From: CAMDPA01 sp050186055
GTDB lineage: Bacteria; Pseudomonadota; Alphaproteobacteria; Rhizobiales; Hyphomicrobiaceae
Assembly (NCBI GenBank): GCA_050186055.1
Contig: JBFWYV010000083.1
Span: 1-16,738, forward strand
DNA: 16,738 bases
Direction of reading: 5' to 3'
Below the pieces are notes generated by a model. That model was not told the origin of the DNA and searched no databases. It was given only the letters and a program-made list of their open reading frames with translations. The position numbers and the translations under genes are program-made. Of the stretch, positions 7,242 to 12,943 are shown piece after piece; the stretch's first letter is position 1, and each line of letters opens with the position of its first letter.

Positions 7242-7835
7242 TCATCGCTTGACCTGAAGCGGTCCTGATGGGGCTGCACTCCTGTTTTGCGGGGCTGTCG
7301 CCGTGGCTGAAGACGCCGCAGGGATCGGCGCTTCACTGCAGCTATAGTTCTGAGACGCCCAGCGGAAGACCTCGTGCCTCATTTGTTGGGCCATCGCATC
7401 CGGCATTCTCAAATTCTCGATTTCGATCCGCGTATTGGCCCCGCCCGTGACGCCGGACGTCTCGTTCAGAACGATGCGGTACGCCCTATAGCCCCAGGGT
7501 TTGGGCTGGTTCACGGCGCGCTCGTGCACGACGATCTCGGCGCCGCCTCCGTCCGCAGCCGGTGTTGTCGAGGCCTGGAAGACGTAGGCGTCCCGCAAGC
7601 GTCCGCCGGCGCCGAACCAGCACAACATGGCCCCTTTTGCGATGCGGGAATAGATCTCCGCGGAACTGGCCGAGAACGACTGCGGCTCCGCCACCAGCGA
7701 CACGGCTTCCAGTTTGACGAGGCTGGACGGACCAACGGCAGGCGGCAGCTTCGGCGGTGATGGTCCCCCGGCGCAACTCGCCACGCTCAATGCTGCAATC
7801 ATTGCAGCCGGCACGGAGTGGCAGCGCTCGATCAT
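7242..7835 (-). CDS. Putative lipoprotein of unknown function
   Basis: I do not recognise the family. From the ATG at 7835 it is 197 residues. It starts with a short signal peptide (MIERCHSVPAAMIAALSVAS) ending in a lipobox VASC, so C21 would be lipidated and the protein anchored to a membrane facing the periplasm. A Pro-rich linker follows (about 24-35), then a probably globular part with IYSRIAKGAMLCWFGAGG and GYRAYRIVLNE, and a low-complexity Ala/Ser/Pro tail from about 170. A frame open upstream to 7916 would bury the signal peptide, so the shorter start is preferred. It lies between sciP (convergent) and fliJ (same strand, 281 nt upstream), and no other gene was seen in that 281-nt gap. 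A role in the envelope or flagellum is only a guess from position. Confidence 0.72.
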   Translation of the reverse strand: MIERCHSVPAAMIAALSVASCAGGPSPPKLPPAVGPSSLVKLEAVSLVAEPQSFSASSAEIYSRIAKGAMLCWFGAGGRLRDAYVFQASTTPAADGGGAEIVVHERAVNQPKPWGYRAYRIVLNETSGVTGGANTRIEIENLRMPDAMAQQMRHEVFRWASQNYSCSEAPIPAASSATATAPQNRSAAPSGPLQVKR

Positions 7836-8116
7836 GGTATCCGCAACGGTTTCCCTGCAGTCCCGCACGTTCCATGGATGGAGCGCTGACGCAAGCGCGT
7901 CGGCGGCCTCATCCACTGTCTTGCGGGCACTGTCCCGGCCGGGCGCACGCAGTCCTGAATGCGGCTGCTCAGAATGAGGCAGAATTGGGGCGTGGTGGCG
8001 ACGGGATCGCCGAGCGGCGTTGCACCCGGCAACTCCATTCGCATAAACGACAGAGCGGCCCCCGGCCAGTGAACGCTGGCAGGCGAACCGCGCTGCTGAA
8101 CTTGCGGGTGACCGGC

Positions 8117-8497
8117 TTAGCGCATCGAGAGCGGGCTGGGCCGCTCGTGACGACGCCTGGGGCGGGTGATGTCGCGGCTTTCCAGCGCCGGTGCGCTTTC
8201 AGCTTCGGCCCGCGCCTCGTCGCGTTCGCGGATAGCGACGTCGAGTTGGGCCCGCAGGCCGTCGATCGACGCCATCAGCTTTTCGCGGCGCTGAATCGCA
8301 GCTTTGGCGAAAGTCGAATATGCGAAATGCGACCGGTCCTTTATGCCGGTCCGGTCTTCCTCGGCCTGGATCTGGCGTTCCAGATCAACGGCCATCTGCT
8401 CGAAGTCTCGCATCATCTGCTCAAGGCCGTCGGCCTTGCGAGCCTTCTCCTGCGCGTCAAACAGCTTCAGCCGCTGCGTGGCGTCCCGTGACTTCAT
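8117..8497 (-). CDS. fliJ: FliJ-like flagellar export protein
   Basis: A 126-residue, mostly helical, charged protein resembling the alphaproteobacterial FliJ family. The N-terminus reads MKSRDATQRLKLFDAQEKAR, followed by a coiled-coil stretch (about 21-100) with DLERQIQAEEDRTGIKD and the conserved HFAYSTFAKAAIQRREKL. FliJ is the coiled-coil stalk of the flagellar type III export ATPase; it inserts into the FliI hexamer and couples it to FlhA. The ATG at 8497 is supported by AGGGG about 8 nt upstream; the longer frame to 8650 has no coiled-coil or family character. The partner fliI, normally immediately upstream in the same operon, is missing; a long non-coding region and divergent ctrA are there instead. 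Regulation by CtrA is plausible. Confidence 0.82.
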   Translation of the reverse strand: MKSRDATQRLKLFDAQEKARKADGLEQMMRDFEQMAVDLERQIQAEEDRTGIKDRSHFAYSTFAKAAIQRREKLMASIDGLRAQLDVAIRERDEARAEAESAPALESRDITRPRRRHERPSPLSMR

Positions 8498-8662
8498 GTT
8501 CGATACCCCTGACAAACTCGAACCGTCGCCGGTCTTCCGAACAAGAACCATGCCAGAAGGACTTGGCTTTGAATGCAGTCCGATTGGCCGGTTCCCGGCC
8601 CCGTTGTCCGGGGCTCTTCTGGCACGCGAGAAAGCTTGATGAGCCCCCACTACTGCACTGCG

Positions 8663-8697
8663 GTGTGCCGGTATAAACCACAGTGTGCCAAATACCG
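8663..8697. repeat. Direct repeat GTGTGCC (20-bp period) overlapping an inverted repeat CGGTAT/ATACCG
   Basis: GTGTGCC occurs at 8663-8669 and again at 8683-8689, exactly 20 bp apart, which is about two helical turns and puts both copies on one DNA face. CGGTAT (8669-8674) and ATACCG (8692-8697) form an overlapping inverted repeat. The pattern is that of a composite operator; the protein that would bind it is unknown. Confidence 0.4.
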
Positions 8698-8698
8698 T

Positions 8699-8713
8699 TT
8701 AAGTCACGGTAAA
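8699..8713. promoter_or_regulatory. Candidate CtrA-binding box between fliJ and ctrA
   Basis: TTAA-N7-TAAA on the plus strand, or TTTA-N7-TTAA on the minus strand, matches 7 of 8 specified bases of TTAA-N7-TTAA. It lies about 200 bp before fliJ and about 475 bp before ctrA, so it could serve flagellar activation or ctrA autoregulation. One mismatched site in AT-richer DNA can arise by chance. Confidence 0.35.
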
Positions 8714-8813
8714 GCAGATGACAATCCCCCGTTGACATGTGTTTCGACGCAGGACGCCATCAAAAATTGTGCGCAACAACCCTTTGGTTCTTGGCCGAAC
8801 AATGTTAGCTGTT

Positions 8814-8818
8814 GATTC
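8814..8818. promoter_or_regulatory. GANTC site (CcrM-type methylation site) upstream of ctrA
   Basis: GATTC at 8814-8818 is the only GANTC I find in the whole 8498-9187 region. In Caulobacter a GANTC in ctrA promoter P1 makes transcription sensitive to CcrM methylation state. The same role here is inferred only from position, and this site is farther from the gene (about 370 bp) than in Caulobacter. Confidence 0.3.
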
Positions 8819-9187
8819 GGGTCGATTTCGTGGCGGATGGCATTCCTGACGATCGAGAGTGCGGGGGGCTGCGCTCTGACGGGTCGGAGGGATTTCTGGC
8901 AAACATATGTGCGATTTGGGTGACAGCCCTTTGGTTGTCGCAAGGGAATGGCTTTGTCTCTCGCAGCCGTTTCCGTGGTCGTCATGTGTTCCGGAAATGT
9001 GAGATGTCCAGACACAATGCAAGACATTAGTAGGATTTGTTAACTCCTCGCGCGTAGCCTCCATGTCATGAATTCAGTCTGAGCGTTCGGGATCATGTGT
9101 CCTCCGCCTCGGGGTCGGGCGCAACGGGGATGCATTAGCAAGTCGGGGCAGGCGGCCAGCGGCCAGGCCGGGGACGGAGAGACGGGC

Positions 9188-9883
9188 ATGAGAGTACTTC
9201 TCATTGAGGATGACAGCGCGACGGCTCAAAGTATTGAGCTGATGCTGCAGTCGGAGGGGTTCAACGTTTATACGACAGATCTTGGCGAGGAAGGCGCAGA
9301 CCTTGGCAAGCTTTATGATTATGATATTATTCTCCTGGACTTAAACCTGCCCGACATGAGCGGGTATGAGGTCCTCAAGACGCTCAGAGTTAGTAAAGTC
9401 TCGACCCCGATCCTCATTCTGTCAGGCCTTGCCGGCATCGAGGACAAGGTTCGGGGTCTTGGTTTCGGAGCAGACGATTACATGACAAAGCCGTTCCACA
9501 AGGACGAGCTGGTTGCGCGTATCCATGCCATCGTGCGCCGCTCCAAGGGTCACGCCCAGTCGGTCATCGAGACCGGCGCGCTCAAGGTTAACCTCGATAC
9601 CAAAACCGTGGAGGTCAACAGCCAGCGCGTTCACCTTACGGGCAAGGAATACCAGATGCTCGAGCTGCTCTCCCTGCGCAAGGGGACCACGCTCACCAAA
9701 GAGATGTTCCTCAATCATCTCTACGGCGGCATGGATGAGCCGGAGCTCAAGATCATCGACGTGTTCATTTGCAAGCTGCGAAAGAAGCTGCAGGCCGCAA
9801 CCGGCGGCCAGCACTATATCGAGACGGTGTGGGGGCGCGGTTACGTCCTGCGCGATCCGGACGACGAGAGCGAGGCGGCCTGA
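9188..9883 (+). CDS. ctrA: Cell-cycle response regulator transcription factor CtrA
   Basis: A 231-residue OmpR-type response regulator, recognisable as CtrA across its length. The receiver domain (about 1-118) has the acid pocket E7-D8-D9, phospho-acceptor D51 (ILLDLNLPDMSG), S79 and K101 (TKPFHKDE). The winged-helix DNA-binding domain (about 130-231) contains the near-invariant LTGKEYQMLELLSLRKGTT, the start of LTKEMFLNHLYGGMDEPELK, and VWGRGYVLRDP. CtrA receives phosphate through CckA-ChpT and controls division, flagellar and DNA methylation genes, recognising TTAA-N7-TTAA. The C-terminus ends in Glu-Ala-Ala, like the Ala-Ala ClpXP-recognised end of Caulobacter CtrA. GGAGA at 9176-9180 supports the ATG at 9188 over an in-frame ATG at 9095. 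It has a long upstream regulatory region and its own terminator. Confidence 0.97.
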   Translation: MRVLLIEDDSATAQSIELMLQSEGFNVYTTDLGEEGADLGKLYDYDIILLDLNLPDMSGYEVLKTLRVSKVSTPILILSGLAGIEDKVRGLGFGADDYMTKPFHKDELVARIHAIVRRSKGHAQSVIETGALKVNLDTKTVEVNSQRVHLTGKEYQMLELLSLRKGTTLTKEMFLNHLYGGMDEPELKIIDVFICKLRKKLQAATGGQHYIETVWGRGYVLRDPDDESEAA

Positions 9884-9896
9884 TCCGTTTCGCGGA

Positions 9897-9913
9897 CGCG
9901 GACGAAGTCCGCG
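9897..9913 (+). other. Short hairpin downstream of ctrA
   Basis: A perfect 7-bp GC-rich stem, CGCGGAC/GTCCGCG, with a GAA triloop begins 14 nt after the ctrA stop. No T-tract follows. It may protect the ctrA mRNA 3' end upstream of the true terminator at 9991. Confidence 0.35.
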
Positions 9914-9990
9914 CCGATTGCACGAGACCGTGGGTGGCACTTCTGCCGCCGTTCAGCGTGTGTTCAGTTGGATTCTTGGCCAATTGACTT

Positions 9991-10022
9991 CGGGGGCTCC
10001 ATTCGGGCCCCCGATTTTCTTG
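9991..10022 (+). terminator. Rho-independent terminator of ctrA
   Basis: The stem CGGGGGC (9991-9997)/GCCCCCG (10007-10013) with a 9-nt loop is followed by ATTTTCTT on the plus strand, a textbook intrinsic terminator. On the minus strand no T-run follows, so it serves ctrA rather than the convergent cupin gene. Confidence 0.8.
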
Positions 10023-10056
10023 GCTGGCGGAGGGCGGTCCGGTCTTGCCGCAGCCG

Positions 10057-10431
10057 CTATTCGAAGAATCGATTGGGCTTGAGGAACATGCTGAGGACCA
10101 GAGCGCCATTGGGTGCGCGCGCGTTGTGCCGGGAGCCGGCCGGGCGCCAGACGAAGTTACCGGCGGTCACCTCGCCGTCCTCGTCGACCAGGCTGCCTTC
10201 AAGGATCCACGTCTGCTCCAGGTCGATATGCTCATGATCGGGCAATACCGAGCCGGGCTGCCAGCGGAAAAGCGCGGTCATCATGCCGGTGGCAGGATCC
10301 GTCATCAGCACTTTGATCTCGATGCCCTTGTACGGCGTCGGTGCCCACGCAAGCTTGTCTACGTCCACCAGCCGGGATTGCAGCGGCCCCAGCTTGGCGT
10401 CGAACTCATAATTGGGCGTCATCGCAGTCAT
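10057..10431 (-). CDS. Cupin domain protein (ChrR-like cupin)
   Basis: A 124-residue single-domain cupin. Both cupin motifs are complete. Motif 1 is G60-x5-H66-x-H68-x3-E72-x6-G79; motif 2 is G91-x5-P97-x-G99-x2-H102. H66, H68, E72 and H102 would bind one metal ion. The sequence resembles the stand-alone anti-ECFsigma/ChrR-type cupins (PDHEHIDLEQTWILEGS), which bind metal and may be enzymes or sensors; no anti-sigma domain or sigma factor gene is present. The start is set by AAGGAGA 7 nt before the ATG at 10431; the open frame beyond it to 10521 has no cupin character. It is convergent with ctrA and divergent from the membrane protein gene. The function is unknown. Confidence 0.87.
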   Translation of the reverse strand: MTAMTPNYEFDAKLGPLQSRLVDVDKLAWAPTPYKGIEIKVLMTDPATGMMTALFRWQPGSVLPDHEHIDLEQTWILEGSLVDEDGEVTAGNFVWRPAGSRHNARAPNGALVLSMFLKPNRFFE

Positions 10432-10539
10432 TGCATTCTCCTTCGCGAATTGGGCGCCGGAACGATAAACTGAATTCTGACACAGCACGCCAGCAAGAGC
10501 CACATGCTGGACACGCTGCAATCGCGGGAGGGACGACCA

Positions 10540-12909
10540 GTGGGGCTCGCAGGCACGATTTCGATCGTGGCTTCGCGGCGTCGGGTGACGCTGGCGATGA
10601 CCCTTATCACTCTAATCTGGCTCGTGGCTTGCGCCCGCTGGTGGTGGGCCGACGCCGTCGTCCCCTGGGATTCCAAGAACCAGTTCTACGCCTTCTTCCG
10701 GTTCCTCGCCGACGAACTGCAGGCCGGCCGGCTGCCGTTCTGGAACCCCTATCACTATGGCGGGCATCCCGCGATCGCCGATCCCCAGTCGATGGTGTTT
10801 CAGCCGCAGTTCGTGCTGTGGGGGCTGATCGAAGCGTCACCGTCCCTGCGCGGCTTCGATCGTCTCGTGATGGCGCATCTCCTGGTCGGCGGTCTGGCCA
10901 CGGCAGGGCTCGGGCATCGCCGCGGATGGCCGCCGGCGGCAAGCATCCTGGCCGCCGTCGTGTTCATGCTGGGAGGCGCGGCGTCCGCCCGGCTCAATCA
11001 TGTGGGCATCATCACTGTCTATGGTCTTTTTCCGCTCGCGCTTCTCTGTCTCGAAATTGCGCTGGAGCGGCGGTCCCACCTCTACGGTGTGGCGTTCGGC
11101 ATCGTCGCGGCGATGATCGTACTGGGCCGCAACCAGGTGTCGCTGATGCTGGCAATGGTGCTTGCCGCCCTTGCTTTGGCCGAAGTGCTGAGGGCGCCTT
11201 CCCCTGTCTCCTATGTACGGCAGCGTATTGGCGTGATCGCCGTCATGGGCATCGTGATCATGGCGCTGGTCGCGGTTCCGCTGCTGCTGACCCTGCAGCT
11301 CGCAGCGCATTCCAACCGGCCCGAAGTGTCTTTGGCGACAGCCCTCGAGGCGTCTCTCTATCCTGCCGACCTGGCGTCGATGGCGGTCGCCAACATGTTC
11401 GGCCAGCTCTCCGGCGACTACCTTTACTGGGGCCCCAATGCCCAGACGCTGCCCGATGTCGCGGCCACCGATGATTCCTTCAACTACCTGTTTCTCGGAG
11501 CAGCGCCGGTCATCCTCGTCCTGTGGCTCGGCATCGCAAGCCAGCGTCGCGCCGGCAGGGAGCGCAAGATATGGGGCGCGATCGCGCTGGTTGCGCTGCT
11601 GTTCTCGCTTGGCCGTTACACGCCGTTGTTCGGCCTGGTGTTCGAGCACGTACCGGGCTTTGCGTTTTTCCGCCGGCCGATCGACGGCGTGTTCATTCTC
11701 GGTCTGGCGATGGCGATGCTCGCGGGCGTGCTGCTGGCGGAGTACGTGCGCGAGGGCGTGCCGCCGCTTGATCCAATGCGTCTGGCGTGTGCTCTCTCGA
11801 TCGTTGTCGCCGTGCTGGCCGGGGCACTGGCGTTCTCGGGCCGCACGGGACACGGGGTTGCTGGAGCGTGGGAGATCGCGCGCGCGGTTCCCGTCATCGC
11901 ATTCATTGTCATCGCGCTTCTTTCTGCCCGCACGTTGCGCGCGCGAACGACCGTTGCGGCAGTCGTCGCCGCGGTTACGGCGGCCGAGCTCATTGTCTGG
12001 AACGCGGCATCCCGCCTCAACGCGGAGGATCGCGACTACTACGAGGTGCTCAAACAGGCGCATGCCGAGGACCAGGATGCGCTGCGTGTGCTGAGCGACG
12101 ACATGGCGCGGCGCGACCGAGGTGACCGGCGTCCGCGGGTTGAGTTCGCCGGCATCGACGGCCCCTGGCAGAACCTCGCCATCGTGCGCAAACTGGAGGC
12201 GACCAACGGGTATAATCCGCTCCGCATCGGTATCTACGACCATTTCGTCAAGCCCGGCGAGGTCGGCGCCTTCCTCGACGAGCGGGAGTTCTCCAAGACG
12301 TTCCCGGCCTACGATTGCCCGCTGGCGCGCGCTCTGGGACTTGAATACCTGGTGCTTGCCCGCCCGATCGAGGACTATGCGACGATCAAGCAGCGGCCTA
12401 TCGCCGAGACGCTGAAGGCGGGTCCGAAGGTATGGATCTACCGGCTCAGGCCCGCCTTTCCCCGGATCCGGTTCACGTCGAGGTTCATCACCGCCGATGT
12501 CGAGGCGCTGCGGCCCGACGGCTCGCTGATGTATCCGCCATCCGCCGATCGCGCGGTGATCGACATACACACGCCGCCGGCGGGCAAGCCGCTGGGAGTC
12601 GGCTCGGCCCATACAGGCACGGCCAGGATCACATCGTGGGCAGCCGATAAGGTCGAGATCGAGGTCAAGGCGCAGTCGAGCGGCGTGCTGGTGCTGGCCG
12701 ACACGTATTATCCGGGATGGGTCGCCGAGCTCGACGGCGCGCGTGTGCCGATCCTGCGGGCGGATGTTCTGTTCCGGGCCGTCGAGGTTCCGGCCGGACA
12801 GCACAAGGTTGTGTTCAGCTATCGTCCGCTGTCGGCGGAGAACCTTCTCGATGCGATCGCCCGTCTCGGCAACCGGGACAAGAATGCTGGAGGACCGTTG
12901 ACGCCGTGA
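10540..12909 (+). CDS. YfhO-like polytopic membrane protein
   Basis: A 789-residue inner-membrane protein with about 11-13 hydrophobic segments in its first two thirds and a soluble C-terminal part (from about residue 480) probably outside the membrane. The motif PFWNPYHYGGHPAIADPQS near the N-terminus, after the first membrane helix, is typical of the YfhO/GT-C-like group. So is the C-terminal YYPGWVAELDGARVPILRAD with FRAVEVPAGQHKVVFSYRP. YfhO proteins are linked to glycosylation of cell-surface polymers in Firmicutes; elsewhere the function is mostly unknown. A GTG at 10540 is preferred because GGGAGGGA (10526-10533) lies just upstream; the in-frame ATG at 10504 has only a poor site and would give 801 residues. 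No sugar-metabolism genes are adjacent. Confidence 0.82.
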   Translation: MGLAGTISIVASRRRVTLAMTLITLIWLVACARWWWADAVVPWDSKNQFYAFFRFLADELQAGRLPFWNPYHYGGHPAIADPQSMVFQPQFVLWGLIEASPSLRGFDRLVMAHLLVGGLATAGLGHRRGWPPAASILAAVVFMLGGAASARLNHVGIITVYGLFPLALLCLEIALERRSHLYGVAFGIVAAMIVLGRNQVSLMLAMVLAALALAEVLRAPSPVSYVRQRIGVIAVMGIVIMALVAVPLLLTLQLAAHSNRPEVSLATALEASLYPADLASMAVANMFGQLSGDYLYWGPNAQTLPDVAATDDSFNYLFLGAAPVILVLWLGIASQRRAGRERKIWGAIALVALLFSLGRYTPLFGLVFEHVPGFAFFRRPIDGVFILGLAMAMLAGVLLAEYVREGVPPLDPMRLACALSIVVAVLAGALAFSGRTGHGVAGAWEIARAVPVIAFIVIALLSARTLRARTTVAAVVAAVTAAELIVWNAASRLNAEDRDYYEVLKQAHAEDQDALRVLSDDMARRDRGDRRPRVEFAGIDGPWQNLAIVRKLEATNGYNPLRIGIYDHFVKPGEVGAFLDEREFSKTFPAYDCPLARALGLEYLVLARPIEDYATIKQRPIAETLKAGPKVWIYRLRPAFPRIRFTSRFITADVEALRPDGSLMYPPSADRAVIDIHTPPAGKPLGVGSAHTGTARITSWAADKVEIEVKAQSSGVLVLADTYYPGWVAELDGARVPILRADVLFRAVEVPAGQHKVVFSYRPLSAENLLDAIARLGNRDKNAGGPLTP

Positions 12910-12923
12910 ATATGCAGCGTCAA

Positions 12924-12937
12924 GCGGCACCTGCCGC
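12924..12937. terminator. Hairpin between convergent membrane-protein and molybdenum hydroxylase genes
   Basis: GCGGC-ACCT-GCCGC forms a small hairpin in the 34-bp gap between two convergent stop codons. The arms sit within a 14-bp palindrome. No T-tract is present, so termination is suggested by position alone. Confidence 0.3.
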
Positions 12938-12943
12938 AGCGTG

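Larger units (their letters stand above)
8498..9187. other. Long regulatory region between fliJ and ctrA
   Basis: These 690 bp separate two divergent genes and hold no gene I can support. Short frames on both strands lack family resemblance and ribosome binding sites. The stretch from about 8640 to 9080 is less GC-rich than the genes. It contains a 20-bp-spaced direct repeat and overlapping inverted repeat (8663-8697), a CtrA-like box (8699-8713), a TTGACA hexamer (8732-8737) without a clear -10, one GANTC site (8814-8818), a GCCCCG/CGGGGC hairpin (8597-8613) and the palindromes ACATATGT (8903-8910) and TTCCGGAA (about 8990). Long multi-promoter upstream regions are known for ctrA in other alphaproteobacteria. 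Confidence 0.6.

Noticed and set aside
7757..8491. 244-codon plus-strand frame across the lipoprotein and fliJ
   Set aside because: It is antisense to fliJ and to the signal-peptide region of the lipoprotein. No ribosome binding site or family resemblance was seen.
8699..9064. Possible small genes in the ctrA upstream region (minus frames of 107 and 121 codons, plus frame of 72 codons)
   Set aside because: No ribosome binding sites, no family resemblance, and the frames overlap one another in AT-richer DNA that looks regulatory.
10837..12930. 697-codon open frame on the minus strand
   Set aside because: It is antisense to the YfhO-like membrane protein, has a highly charged composition with no domain, and the plus-strand gene has clear family motifs.
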